Below are positions 35,017-44,223 of a stretch of 64,000 nt of DNA, one piece after another (the stretch's first letter is position 1; every line of letters begins with the position of its first letter). The position numbers were made by a program, and so were the translations under genes. The notes below the pieces were generated by a model, which was not told where the DNA came from, made no database searches, and worked only from the letters and a program-made list of their open reading frames with translations. The stretch spans positions 1,612,001-1,676,000 of the forward strand of contig OW818665.1 of NCBI GenBank assembly GCA_942493045.1, in the 5' to 3' direction. This stretch comes from Teretinema sp942493045. GTDB lineage: Bacteria; Spirochaetota; Spirochaetia; Treponematales; Treponemataceae.

Positions 35017-37324
35017 CCGGGTGAAAGGTAATGCCCTTGCGGATGTGCGCCGGAATGTCGTCCAGATCACGCACATTGGCCTGCGGAATAATGATTTCCT
35101 TAACCCTGTTGCGCCGGGCCGCCACCGTTTTTTCCTTGAGGCCGCCGATTGGCAGAACCTGTCCGGTCAGGGAGAGCTCGCCGGTCATGGCCAGGTTCTT
35201 TTTAATCGTTTTATTCTGCACCAGGGACAGCAGGGCGGTAGCCATGGTTATTCCGGCGGAGGGACCGTCCTTGGGAGTAGCGCCTTCCGGGATATGCAGA
35301 TGCACAAAATTATTGGCATACCATTCCGAGGGAAGCATCTTTTGCTGAGCCGTATAATGCTTAACCCAGGACCAGGCAATAGCCGCCGATTCCTTCATGA
35401 CGTCGCCCATCTGGCCGGTCAGGCTGAAGCCTTCTTTACCGGGATTCGAGATGGCTTCGATAATCAGGGTATCGCCGCCCATACTGGTCCAGGCCAGCCC
35501 CACGGCCGTGCCGGGGCGGTCGGCCTGTTTGACGTCATCGTCGCGGAAGTGCGGCTTACCGAGCAGTTTCTCTATCTGGACATTGTCCGGAGCAAACTTG
35601 AACTTGGCGTCTTTTTCGCCGAAGACAATCTCGGTGGCGAATTTGCGGTGTATCTTGTCCAGGTTCTTTTCAAAATTGCGCACGCCGGCCTCGCGGGCGT
35701 AGGCGTTGGCGATAAACAACAGGGCGTCGCGGGTATAACTGACCTGTTTTTTCCCGAGTCCGTTTTTATCCAGACTGCGCGGCACCAGATATTTTTTGGC
35801 GATCTCCAGCTTCTCGGTATCGATATAGCCGGAAAGATGAATGACCTCGGCCCGGTCCACCAGCGGCCCCGGAATCGAATCCAGGGTATTGGCCGTCAGT
35901 ATGAACAGGATATTCGAAAGGTCAAAGGGCAAATCCAGATAATGGTCGCGGAAGGCGATATTCTGCTCCGGGTCCAGCACTTCCAGCAGGGCGCTGGAAG
36001 GGTCGCCCTGATAACTCTGGCCCATCTTGTCGACCTCATCGATCATAAACACCGGAGCCTTCATTTTAACGATCTTTAAGCCCTGGATGATTTTGCCGGG
36101 CATCGCGCCGATATAGGTGCGGCGGTGGCCCTTGATCTCAGCTTCGTCGCGCATACCGCCGACTGAAAACCTGAAAAAGGGCTTGTTCATAGCCCGGGCG
36201 ATGGAGCGGCCGACGCTGGTCTTACCGACGCCGGGCGGACCGACCAGCAAAATGATCGAGCCCTTGGTGTCGTTTTTGAGCTTGCGTACCGCCAAGTATT
36301 CCACGATGCGTTTCTTGACGTCATCCAAGCCATAATGGTCGCCGTCCAGCACCGCCCGGGCTTCTTTAAGGTCCCAGGCTTCTTTGGACGGTTCCTGCCA
36401 GGGCAGGTTCATGATGGTCTCAAGGTAATTACGGGTCACGATATATTCGCCGGAATTGGAGTCCATCAGGGCGAACTTTTCCAGCTCACCCTCAACGGCG
36501 GTCTTGACCTCGCCCTCAAACTTGAAGCTGTCCAGCTTTTCCTTGAACTTCTGGTACTCGGAGCTTTTGGCGTCGGTGGTCATACCCAGCTCTTCCTTGA
36601 TCGCCTTCAGCTCCTCGCGCAGAAAATACTCCCGCTGGTTTTTTTCGATGCGGTCATTGATCTCGTTCTGGATCTTTTTCTGGACGCGCAGCAGTTCCTG
36701 TTCTTTTTTGATAAAGACCAGCACCTGCTCCATGCGCTGGCGCACGTTTTGAATTTCCAGAATGCGCTGTTGGTCGGCCTTTTCGATGTTCAGAATGCTG
36801 GTAATAAAGTCGGCGATTTTTCCCGGATGATCGATATTGATCATGTTCAGGCGCATTTCCTCGGAAAAAAGCGGGTTGTTCTCGGAGATTTCCTTCATTT
36901 CGCCGATCAGGGCGCGGGTCAGGGCCTTCACCTCGAAGGTACCGGCATCCTCGTCTTCCAGGTATTCAACCACCGCCACCATCGGGCCGCGTTCGTTGAC
37001 TATCTTGCGCACCTGGTAGCGCTTCAGGGTCGAAATAAAAATGTTCAGCCCGCCGTCCGGCAGATTGATTTTTTTGATGATCCGGGCCACCGTGCCAATC
37101 TGGTACAGGTCGGATACGCCGGGGGTATCGGTCTCAGTTTTGAGCATGGCGATGCCGATAAAGCCGTCGCCAGAGTAAACCTCTTCGACTACCTTAACGT
37201 CTTCCGGATTATTGATCATTACGGGGGTGAAAATGCCGGGGAATATCGGACGCCCCATCAGGGGTATCAGAAATAGTTTATTGGGCATCAGTTGTTCAAT
37301 GGGTACGATAGTTTGTTCTGCCAT
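34943..37324 (-). CDS. lon: ATP-dependent protease Lon
   Basis: 793 residues, normal Lon length. N-terminal substrate-binding LAN domain (residues ~15-205, LFLIPLMGRPIFPGIFTPV), coiled coil, then the AAA+ domain with Walker A GPPGVGKTSVG and Walker B VFMIDEVDK. The C-terminal protease domain has the Ser-Lys dyad (Ser in DGPSAGITMA, Lys in GGLKEKTVAARR). It degrades misfolded and regulatory proteins in the cytoplasm. A longer frame exists upstream but MAEQTIVPIEQLMPNK from the ATG at 37324 is the natural start. It ends inside the convergent radical SAM gene (74-base overlap). Confidence 0.95.
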   Translation of the reverse strand: MAEQTIVPIEQLMPNKLFLIPLMGRPIFPGIFTPVMINNPEDVKVVEEVYSGDGFIGIAMLKTETDTPGVSDLYQIGTVARIIKKINLPDGGLNIFISTLKRYQVRKIVNERGPMVAVVEYLEDEDAGTFEVKALTRALIGEMKEISENNPLFSEEMRLNMINIDHPGKIADFITSILNIEKADQQRILEIQNVRQRMEQVLVFIKKEQELLRVQKKIQNEINDRIEKNQREYFLREELKAIKEELGMTTDAKSSEYQKFKEKLDSFKFEGEVKTAVEGELEKFALMDSNSGEYIVTRNYLETIMNLPWQEPSKEAWDLKEARAVLDGDHYGLDDVKKRIVEYLAVRKLKNDTKGSIILLVGPPGVGKTSVGRSIARAMNKPFFRFSVGGMRDEAEIKGHRRTYIGAMPGKIIQGLKIVKMKAPVFMIDEVDKMGQSYQGDPSSALLEVLDPEQNIAFRDHYLDLPFDLSNILFILTANTLDSIPGPLVDRAEVIHLSGYIDTEKLEIAKKYLVPRSLDKNGLGKKQVSYTRDALLFIANAYAREAGVRNFEKNLDKIHRKFATEIVFGEKDAKFKFAPDNVQIEKLLGKPHFRDDDVKQADRPGTAVGLAWTSMGGDTLIIEAISNPGKEGFSLTGQMGDVMKESAAIAWSWVKHYTAQQKMLPSEWYANNFVHLHIPEGATPKDGPSAGITMATALLSLVQNKTIKKNLAMTGELSLTGQVLPIGGLKEKTVAARRNRVKEIIIPQANVRDLDDIPAHIRKGITFHPVSRMEEVVALALGAARSSRKSDRP

Positions 37325-37412
37325 AGCTAACAATATCCGGAATTTGCGCAAAAAAGTCAAACAAGAGCCTGAATATGTTATACTCGAACACAGACTATCC
37401 GGAGGCATAAAA

Positions 37413-37913
37413 ATGGAAAAAGACGCGGAATATATACGGCCGACCTGGGACGAGTATTTTATGGAAGTCTGCCGGGCTATCGGCAAGCGCGCCACCTGCG
37501 ACCGCGGACGTTCCGGCTGCGTAATCGCCCGCGACCACCAGATCCTGGTAACCGGCTACGTCGGCTCGCCGACCGGCCTGCCGCACTGCGACGAGATCGG
37601 CCATCAATTTAAGCAGATGCAGCACGAGGACGGCTCGCTCACCAAACACTGCGTACGCACCGTCCACGCCGAGCAGAACGCCATCTGCCAGGCCGCCAAA
37701 ATGGGCATAGCCATTAACGGCGCGACCCTGTACTGCAAAATGACCCCCTGCCGCACCTGCGCCATGCTGATCATCAACTGCGGCATACAGCGGGTGGTAG
37801 CCGAGAAGCGCTACCATGACTCGGCCGACACCATCGCCATGTTCAAAACCGCCGGCGTGATTCTGGAGCATGTCGTCGACGAGACCGAAAACTACTCCGG
37901 GCAAAAGGGCTAA
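37413..37913 (+). CDS. dCMP deaminase-family protein (ComEB-like)
   Basis: 166 residues. Zinc-dependent cytidine/deoxycytidylate deaminase fold: Zn ligands and catalytic Glu in VHAEQNAI (HAE) and PCRTC. The insertion CDRGRSGCVIARDHQIL and GSPTGLPHCDEIGHQF, with further Cys/His, matches the dCMP deaminase subgroup, which produces dUMP for thymidylate synthesis and may carry a second zinc site. ATG at 37413 has GGAGG 7 bases upstream. Divergent from lon; followed by a hairpin. Confidence 0.9.
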   Translation: MEKDAEYIRPTWDEYFMEVCRAIGKRATCDRGRSGCVIARDHQILVTGYVGSPTGLPHCDEIGHQFKQMQHEDGSLTKHCVRTVHAEQNAICQAAKMGIAINGATLYCKMTPCRTCAMLIINCGIQRVVAEKRYHDSADTIAMFKTAGVILEHVVDETENYSGQKG

Positions 37914-37956
37914 AAAAAATCGCCCGTCGAATCCCGGAGGGAAACGGCGGGCGATT
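37912..37956 (-). terminator. Terminator of the thrB-thrC unit
   Basis: On the minus strand a GC stem (AATCGCCCG/CGGGCGATT, with one mismatch below) is followed by a run of eight T. It ends the thrC transcript. The plus side, for the dCMP deaminase gene, has the same stem but a weaker T stretch. Confidence 0.85.
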
Positions 37957-37981
37957 ATATTGAAGGTAGCTTCAGTATTTT

Positions 37982-39403
37982 TTACAGATTTTCCACCAGC
38001 CATTGCCGGAACTCGGCATAATCGGTTGTCATGGGCAGAGAGCGGTCCGGCAGGTTCATCACCTTTTCCAGGCGCTCCGGCAGCGAAGGCGAGCGCCCGA
38101 TGGCGTCCTTAACCGTCTCGCCGAATTTCGCGGGGTGGGCGGTTTCCAGAATCAGGCCGACGCAGCGCTTTTCGGCGCAGTCCTTGGCCCATTCCGGAGC
38201 CTGGGCCGCCGTTCCGCGCAGACCTGGTCTGCCGGCCGGAATCTGCTTGCCGGAAAGCAGGGCGGCCATAGCGCCGGAGCGCACGTCGTCCCAGGCCTTC
38301 CAGGCGACCGCGCCGTGCGGGTCAATAGTATAACCGGTACGGTCATGGCAGGCGCGTACCGCTTCCATAGTACCGCTGTCGTCAAGCCAGTAACCGGCGA
38401 TCAGGCGCCGGGCTTCCTCCACCGAATACATAGCCTGCATCCGCTCAAAGTTGCTCGGAGCGCCGACGTCCATGGCATTGGAAAGGGTGGCGACCGAGGG
38501 GCGGGCTTCGTAAACGCCGCTTTCCAGCCAATCCGGAATAGTACGGTTGGAGTTGGTGGCGGCGATAAAGCCGCGGATCGGGGCGCCCATTTTGCGGGCC
38601 ATCAGGCCGGAAGTCAGGTTCCCGAAATTTCCGGAAGGCACGCTCACGATCAGCGAAGGGCACTCGATTTTGTTGTCATACTGACAACGGCTGTGCACCA
38701 GCAAGGAGCCGTAGATATAGTAAAAGGACTGCGGCAAAAGCCGGGAAATATTGATGGAATTAGCCGAGGACAGCCGGAACTTCTTGCGCAAGGATTCGTC
38801 GGTGAAAGCGGTTTTTACCATCTTCTGGCAGTCATCAAAAGAGCCGCTGACGGCCAGGGCGCGGACATTGCCGTCAAAGGTGGACAACTGTTTTTCCTGG
38901 AGCGGGGAAATGCGGCCGGTGGGATAGAGAATGGTAACATCGATTCCGGGCACGCCGTAAAAAGCGCTGCCGACGGCACTGCCGGTATCTCCGGAAGTGG
39001 CAACCAGAATATGCAGGTTTTCTTTTTCGCCGCGGTTAAAATAGGCCATCATCCGGGCCATAAAGCGGGCTCCGAAATCCTTAAAGGCGCAGGTAGGCCC
39101 GTGAAACAGCTCCAGCACATAGCTGGTCGGGTCAATCGGCGCGACAGGGGCGGTAAAGGGATAGGCGTCGGCGATAATGGCCATCAGTTCATCGTCGGCT
39201 ATCTCTCCGGAAACAAAAGGTTTGGCCACCTCGAACGCGATATCCCGAAAAGAAGGAGACGGCGTGCGCGACAGCAGAGCCTTCGGCAGGGCGGGAATCT
39301 CGGTAGGCATGTACAGACCGCCGGTTTCGGGATCCATACCCTGCAAAACAGCGGTTCTGAACGAAACGAGTCGGGAAGCGTCCCGGGTATCCTGATATTT
39401 CAC
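37982..39403 (-). CDS. thrC: Threonine synthase
   Basis: 473 residues, normal size for the bacterial long form. Converts O-phosphohomoserine to threonine with pyridoxal phosphate. The cofactor lysine lies in PTCAFKDFGARF; the phosphate-binding part is LVATSGDTGSAVG, and SVPSGNFGNLTSGLMA follows. The GTG start at 39403 overlaps the thrB stop (GTGA), with AGGAG 8 bases upstream. thrB-thrC thus form one translation-coupled unit that ends at the terminator near 37.93 kb. The upstream enzymes of the pathway (aspartokinase, homoserine dehydrogenase) are not in the window. Confidence 0.95.
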   Translation of the reverse strand: MKYQDTRDASRLVSFRTAVLQGMDPETGGLYMPTEIPALPKALLSRTPSPSFRDIAFEVAKPFVSGEIADDELMAIIADAYPFTAPVAPIDPTSYVLELFHGPTCAFKDFGARFMARMMAYFNRGEKENLHILVATSGDTGSAVGSAFYGVPGIDVTILYPTGRISPLQEKQLSTFDGNVRALAVSGSFDDCQKMVKTAFTDESLRKKFRLSSANSINISRLLPQSFYYIYGSLLVHSRCQYDNKIECPSLIVSVPSGNFGNLTSGLMARKMGAPIRGFIAATNSNRTIPDWLESGVYEARPSVATLSNAMDVGAPSNFERMQAMYSVEEARRLIAGYWLDDSGTMEAVRACHDRTGYTIDPHGAVAWKAWDDVRSGAMAALLSGKQIPAGRPGLRGTAAQAPEWAKDCAEKRCVGLILETAHPAKFGETVKDAIGRSPSLPERLEKVMNLPDRSLPMTTDYAEFRQWLVENL

Positions 39404-40467
39404 AATAGGGTCTCCTCGATTATCTGCGGCTTTCCGCCGGCTACTTTTGAAACATATGTTCGGGAATTTACGCCCGAGGCTTTAAAAGCATCACTCATTA
39501 CCGCGGCGATTTTTTCGGCATTGCCCATGCCGCGGGCTAAGGCAAAAATTCCCGGGCCGACGCCGGAAATTCCGACTCCCAGGGCGCCCTCTTCCATGGC
39601 CGCCAGACGCACTGCCGGGAAGCCCCTGATTAAGGGCGCGCGGTAGGGCTCGGCCAGATAATCGCGGCAGGAAGCGGCAATCAGCGACCAGTTGGACTGC
39701 AGCAAGCCGGCTACCAGAGAGGCGGCGTTTCCGGCCTGGGAAATGGCCATATTCAGCGGCACCTGATCCGGCAAGGCGGCGCGCAGTACCTCCGTCGGCA
39801 CTTCCAGATCCGGACTGACCAGGGCGCAGCATAATTCATCGGGCACCGGAATGGTTATTACGTCCAGCGGTGAATAGGAACGTACAATACAAAACTCGCC
39901 GTACAGGGCCGGAACCGTTAAGTCCGGATGAATCTCGCCGCAGATGGAACGTTCGGCCTCCATGGCCACCAGCAACAGTTCCCGCAGCGTACAAATTCCG
40001 CCGAGCAGACGATTAGCGGCCAACAGGGCCGCGGCGGTAGCCGAAACACCCCAACCGGCGCCGGTTGCCGGGGGCACACCGATGCGCATATCCATTTCCA
40101 GTTTATATTTACCGGAAACCAGGGCCTGAGCGGACTTGGACAGCGAGCGGGGAGCGAACACCAGCGGTTCTCCGGCGCAGAGCGAGAAGGCCTGATCCGT
40201 AAAAGGGGTACCATTACTGCAACAGCGGGCCAGAGAGCGCAATAGGAGACAGACCGACAGAGCTGCCGGATTGGAGTCAATATCCTCAAAATGCTCAATA
40301 CCGATCCCGGAAATCGCCCCGAGCTGAAATCCATTGCCCTCGGCCAGCCGCAAGGTCACAGTGTCGCCGGGAGAGTCCATGGAAAAGCCGAATATATCCA
40401 AACCGGCCGCGACATTGGCGATGGTTGCCGGAGCACGCGCCGTAACAAAGGAGCCTTTGCGTAACAT
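39400..40467 (-). CDS. thrB: Homoserine kinase
   Basis: 355 residues, longer than the usual ~300. GHMP kinase fold: N-terminal ARAPATIANVAAGLDIFGFSMD (homoserine kinase signature), the ATP loop PPATGAGWGVSATAA (the classical form is GLGSSAAS, so this is a variant), and the C-terminal GVGISGVGPGIFALAR. It phosphorylates homoserine for threonine synthase, which it is coupled to. The extra length sits between strand ~110 and the ATP loop. The variant loop keeps the glycines and one Ser, so activity is probable. It diverges from deoC across ~125 bases. Confidence 0.88.
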   Translation of the reverse strand: MLRKGSFVTARAPATIANVAAGLDIFGFSMDSPGDTVTLRLAEGNGFQLGAISGIGIEHFEDIDSNPAALSVCLLLRSLARCCSNGTPFTDQAFSLCAGEPLVFAPRSLSKSAQALVSGKYKLEMDMRIGVPPATGAGWGVSATAAALLAANRLLGGICTLRELLLVAMEAERSICGEIHPDLTVPALYGEFCIVRSYSPLDVITIPVPDELCCALVSPDLEVPTEVLRAALPDQVPLNMAISQAGNAASLVAGLLQSNWSLIAASCRDYLAEPYRAPLIRGFPAVRLAAMEEGALGVGISGVGPGIFALARGMGNAEKIAAVMSDAFKASGVNSRTYVSKVAGGKPQIIEETLL

Positions 40468-40592
40468 TGTTTTACTATATCATAGAGCACCCTTTCGGGC
40501 AACGAAACTTGCAGAGAAAACTGATTTTCGGGCGCCAACCAGTCAGCAAAGCACCCTTTCCGTTTGTCTCAGGCTGTGTTACCATAAACCCT

Positions 40593-41300
40593 ATGGAAAC
40601 TGTAAACCGATATCTGGACGCCGCCATTTTAAAACCGGAGCTTACCCGGGCCGAAGTCGAAGCGGCCATCCTCGAAAGCATTAAATGGAAAACCCGCACA
40701 GTCTGTGTGCGCCCCTTTGACATAGCGCTGGCCAAAAAAATGTGCGCCGGCAGCGAAACGGGAGTCAGCTGCGTACTGGCCTTTCCGCACGGTACCACCA
40801 CCACAGCGGTAAAGGCCTTTGAGGCCGCTGAATACATCCGCGTCGGAACCGACGAGATCGATATGGTCGCCAATTACGCCATGATCCGCTCCGGGGACTG
40901 GGACTATGTGGCAAAGGATATCCAGGCCGTAGCCGATGTCTGCCGCGCCGGTAAAATTCCGCTGAAAGTCATTTTTGAAACCTGCTATCTTGATACCGCT
41001 CAGATTGCCCGCGCCACCGAAATCTGCGTCTCCTGCGGAGCCACCTTCGTAAAGACTTCTACCGGTTTCGCCTCCGGCGGCGCCACCGTTGAGGCCGTCC
41101 GGACAATGCTGGACACCGCCGCCGGCCGCATCCAGGTCAAACCCTCCGGGGGCATCCGCGACCAGGAAACCGCCCTCACCTACCTCAGGATGGGAGCGAC
41201 CCGGCTGGGAACCAATTACACCGCCAGCGAAACCCTGACCCTGGGAAAAGCCGGCAGTCCCGGCACTGATAAAACAAACACCGGGAAAGACAGCTACTGA
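40593..41300 (+). CDS. deoC: Deoxyribose-phosphate aldolase
   Basis: 235 residues. Splits 2-deoxyribose 5-phosphate into glyceraldehyde 3-phosphate and acetaldehyde, in the cytoplasm. The Schiff-base lysine Lys154 is in FVKTSTGF and the second catalytic Lys183 in VKPSGGIRD. Start ATG at 40593 (METVNRYLDAAILKPEL); the frame stays open upstream, but those codons lie in the thrB promoter region. A thymidine/pyrimidine phosphorylase gene at the end of the window feeds the same pathway from nucleosides. A hairpin follows directly. Confidence 0.95.
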   Translation: METVNRYLDAAILKPELTRAEVEAAILESIKWKTRTVCVRPFDIALAKKMCAGSETGVSCVLAFPHGTTTTAVKAFEAAEYIRVGTDEIDMVANYAMIRSGDWDYVAKDIQAVADVCRAGKIPLKVIFETCYLDTAQIARATEICVSCGATFVKTSTGFASGGATVEAVRTMLDTAAGRIQVKPSGGIRDQETALTYLRMGATRLGTNYTASETLTLGKAGSPGTDKTNTGKDSY

Positions 41301-41303
41301 TCG

Positions 41304-41327
41304 AATCGCGGTGGAAACACCGCGATT
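41304..41327. terminator. Hairpin between convergent genes
   Basis: A perfect 10-bp stem (AATCGCGGTG / CACCGCGATT) with a GAAA loop overlaps the end of the kinase gene on the other strand and follows the deoC stop. No T run follows on either side, so it may be a weak or factor-assisted terminator. Confidence 0.65.
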
Positions 41328-43086
41328 ACATATCAAACTTTAAGATGCACTTCGTGCCGTTAGCGGTTTCCGTCTCAAAACTGCCCTTCAGATTAGTCGC
41401 CAATAAATCAATCAGTGACAACCCGAAGCCTTTGGTATCGGTAGCAGCTTTACTTTCTGAAATACCTATTCCATCATCCTGAATAATCAGCGTGACATGA
41501 TTTTCGTTTTTCGCGATAGAAACCTGAATCAGTCCGCTGTCCCGGCCCGCAAAAGCGTATTTCATGGCGTTAGTCATAATTTCATTGACGATAATGCCGA
41601 CTGAAAACAGCACTTTCCCGTTAACTGAAAAAACCTCAATATTCTTTTCTATTTTTACCTTTTTCGCGTTGGGAAATATCTGCGCTATTTCATCAATCAA
41701 TAAGGAAAGATAATCCGCGATCGAAGTATCTACTAAATTATCGGACTGGAAAAGTTTTTCATACAACAGCCCCATACTGTGGATGCGGGAAATTGTGTCC
41801 TTGATAACCCGCAGAGCATCCGGATTAGTCAGCAAATCCGACTGTATCGACAACATGCTCTCAATCGAGCACATATGATTCTTTACCCGATGGTGCACTT
41901 CTTTAAGAATGAGCTCTTTTTCGCCAAGCAGCGCGTTGATACGCTGCTCATTCTGCTTTCGATCGGTAATATCCATGGTAAAACCGGCCAGATAGGAAGA
42001 ACCGTTTTCCAGCGGTATCGGGAACTTAATCGTGGAAAAATACCGGCCGTTAAAAAACTCTTCTACTTCAACCAGTTTTCCCTCTCTCAGGATTTTTTTG
42101 TCATCTTCGATCATTGAATTAGCCAGATCGGACGGAAAAAGCTCATTCATATCCTTGCCGATAATCTTTTCCAACGGCATTCCGAGCATCTTTTCATAAT
42201 TGCGGCTGAGATACACCGCCCGGATATCACTGTCCTTAAAAAAGACATAAATGGGACTATTTTCGAGGAAGGCTTGGAACATAATCGTTTGCTCATGCAG
42301 CTTCTGCTCTACTTTTTTGCGCTCGCTGATGTCGGTGTGCGTTCCGACCATCCGCAGCGGATTCCCGGCGGCGTTAAAAGAAACCGCTTTACCCCGGGCC
42401 AGCACCCATTTGTACTCGCCGGATTTGGTTTTCAAGCGCTGCTCAATCCGGAATATATCCTTGCGGCCTTCAAGATAGGCGTTCAAGGCCTGTTGTGTTG
42501 CCGGCAAGTCCTCCGGATGCACCAGTTCAGGCCAGACCCGTACGATATCCGGTAGTTCATCCTCGGCGTAGCCCAGGATCTCACAGCCCCTTTTGGAAAG
42601 ATATACCGCACCGGTATCCATCTGGACATCCCACAAGCCGTCATTGGCGCCATTGAGCGCGAAGGTCAGCCGCTCTTCGTTCTTGGTCAATTTTTCATTG
42701 GTATCAAAGAGCTCAAAAGCCATTTCGATTGATGATTTGAGCACAAAATCACCGCAGTTTTTCAGAACATAGCCATAGCGGGTAATCTGTTTAACTTTTT
42801 CAACATATTCTTTTTCGGCGTGCGAGGTTAAAAAAACAATCGGGATGTGCTGCAGGGCCAGAATTCGCTGCGCGGCTTCGGTGCCGTCTATGCCCTTGCC
42901 GAGATTTATATCCATCAGAATCAGGTCGATCCCCGTACAATTGTTTGTAAAAACCTCAACGGCTTCGACACCGGAATAGGCCGGAATGCTGTTATAGCCA
43001 AGTTTCTTAAGCTGCGCCGTTTCGGCTAAGGCGATGATTCGGTCATCTTCGACCAACAGAATAGTTTTCTGTTTTTCATTATTCAT
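41326..43086 (-). CDS. REC-PAS-PAS histidine kinase (HisKA_2 type)
   Basis: 586 residues, no membrane segment. A REC domain comes first (LLVEDDRIIALAET; LMDINLGKGIDG with the phospho-Asp), then two PAS/PAC domains (~140-255 and ~265-375), then the HisKA_2 dimerisation region with the conserved His in EVHHRVKNHMCS, followed by HATPase_c with DDGIGIS. This order (receiver at the N-terminus) makes the kinase a possible target of another kinase, and the HisKA_2 group often acts in general stress or light sensing. It is a single gene with its own promoter region. The phospho-acceptor protein is not adjacent. Confidence 0.9.
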   Translation of the reverse strand: MNNEKQKTILLVEDDRIIALAETAQLKKLGYNSIPAYSGVEAVEVFTNNCTGIDLILMDINLGKGIDGTEAAQRILALQHIPIVFLTSHAEKEYVEKVKQITRYGYVLKNCGDFVLKSSIEMAFELFDTNEKLTKNEERLTFALNGANDGLWDVQMDTGAVYLSKRGCEILGYAEDELPDIVRVWPELVHPEDLPATQQALNAYLEGRKDIFRIEQRLKTKSGEYKWVLARGKAVSFNAAGNPLRMVGTHTDISERKKVEQKLHEQTIMFQAFLENSPIYVFFKDSDIRAVYLSRNYEKMLGMPLEKIIGKDMNELFPSDLANSMIEDDKKILREGKLVEVEEFFNGRYFSTIKFPIPLENGSSYLAGFTMDITDRKQNEQRINALLGEKELILKEVHHRVKNHMCSIESMLSIQSDLLTNPDALRVIKDTISRIHSMGLLYEKLFQSDNLVDTSIADYLSLLIDEIAQIFPNAKKVKIEKNIEVFSVNGKVLFSVGIIVNEIMTNAMKYAFAGRDSGLIQVSIAKNENHVTLIIQDDGIGISESKAATDTKGFGLSLIDLLATNLKGSFETETANGTKCILKFDM

Positions 43087-43146
43087 GGCTACTTCCTGTA
43101 TCGATTTTGGATGCAGGGACCAGGTTTGTCAAGTTACCGGGGTAAA

Positions 43147-43174
43147 TAAAAAAAAGCCGCCGATTGCCGGCGGC
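43147..43174 (-). terminator. Terminator of the antiporter gene
   Basis: A 7-bp GC stem (GCCGCCG / CGGCGGC on the plus strand) is followed on the minus strand by a run of nine T or near-T bases. It closes the cation antiporter gene. Confidence 0.85.
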
Positions 43175-43208
43175 GTATCTGTGCTTGAAAACGAGCATGG
43201 TCAAAAAA

Positions 43209-44189
43209 TCAGACCGCTCCGCCCCGGATCACCGAATACACTAAATAGGCGGTATAACCGACATACACGGCCATCAACAAAGCGCCTTCAAAGCGGTTGA
43301 TCTTGCCCGGCTTTTTCCAGCCGAAACCGAAGACGAAAAGCGAAAGCGTCAGGGCCGCCATCACCATAATGTCCCGCCAGAATACTTCCGGACCGACTGT
43401 CATCGGGCTGATGGTGCCGGCGATGCCGACCACCACCAGCGTATTAAACAGATTTGAACCGATTATATTGCCGAGGGCGATATCATGTTCATTCTTGCGG
43501 ATCGCGGCGATGGAAGAGGCCAGTTCCGGCAGCGAGGTCCCGACGGCCACCACGGTCAGACCGATAATCAGATCGCTGATGCCGAAAAGGTGGGCAATCT
43601 GCACCGCGCCCCACACCAGCACCTGCGAACTGACGATCAGGCCGACCAGACCGATTCCCACCCACAGCAGGGCGCGGGAAAGGCTCATATCCTTGATTTC
43701 AAGTTCACCTTCCAGCTGGGCGGCCAGGGGATCAGCCTTGCTACGGGAGCTTTCCCACACCGTCCAGGTCATCAGGGCGGCAAACACGCCCAACATTACA
43801 ATGGCGTCCAGGCGGCTGATCGTACCGTCAAAATTCTGAAAGGCAGCCAGGGCCGTGACCGCGGCTAATACCGGCAGCTCTTTGCGCAAAACAGAAGAAT
43901 GCACCGCGATCGGGCACAACAAGGCCGTCAGGCCGAGAATCAGGGCAATATTGGTAATATTGGAACCGTAGGCGTTGCCGAGCGCGATGCCGGGGGCCCC
44001 CTGAGCCGCCGAGAGCGCCGAAACGAACATTTCCGGCGCGGAGGTGCCGAACCCGACAATAACCATGCCGATCAGCAAAGCCGGCATCCCCAGGCGCCGG
44101 GCCGTAGCCGCCGCGCCATCCACAAACCGGTCCGCGCTCCACACCAGCAGCACCAGACCGCCAATCACCGCAATTAAAGGTAGTATCAT
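43209..44189 (-). CDS. CaCA-family Na+/Ca2+ antiporter (YrbG-like)
   Basis: 326 residues with about ten membrane helices. Both alpha repeats are present: GFGTSAPEMFVS with GNAYGSNITN, and AVGTSLPELASS with GNIIGSNLFN; the acidic residues in each repeat bind the cation. A cytoplasmic loop rich in charge (SSRSKADPLAAQLEGELEIKD) joins the halves. It exchanges Ca2+ for Na+ or H+ across the inner membrane. It lies 34 bases downstream of the NagD-like gene on the same strand, so the two may share a transcript. Confidence 0.92.
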   Translation of the reverse strand: MILPLIAVIGGLVLLVWSADRFVDGAAATARRLGMPALLIGMVIVGFGTSAPEMFVSALSAAQGAPGIALGNAYGSNITNIALILGLTALLCPIAVHSSVLRKELPVLAAVTALAAFQNFDGTISRLDAIVMLGVFAALMTWTVWESSRSKADPLAAQLEGELEIKDMSLSRALLWVGIGLVGLIVSSQVLVWGAVQIAHLFGISDLIIGLTVVAVGTSLPELASSIAAIRKNEHDIALGNIIGSNLFNTLVVVGIAGTISPMTVGPEVFWRDIMVMAALTLSLFVFGFGWKKPGKINRFEGALLMAVYVGYTAYLVYSVIRGGAV

Positions 44190-44223
44190 AATGAACGGAG
44201 TGTATCACCGGCCCCGCGCTTTG

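Noticed and set aside
38003..39646. 547-codon frame on the plus strand opposite thrC/thrB
   Set aside because: Antisense of well-supported thrC and thrB on the minus strand; long because of GC-rich codon use. Other long antisense frames (opposite gltX, fusA, cheA, MCP, ABC-F) were rejected for the same reason.
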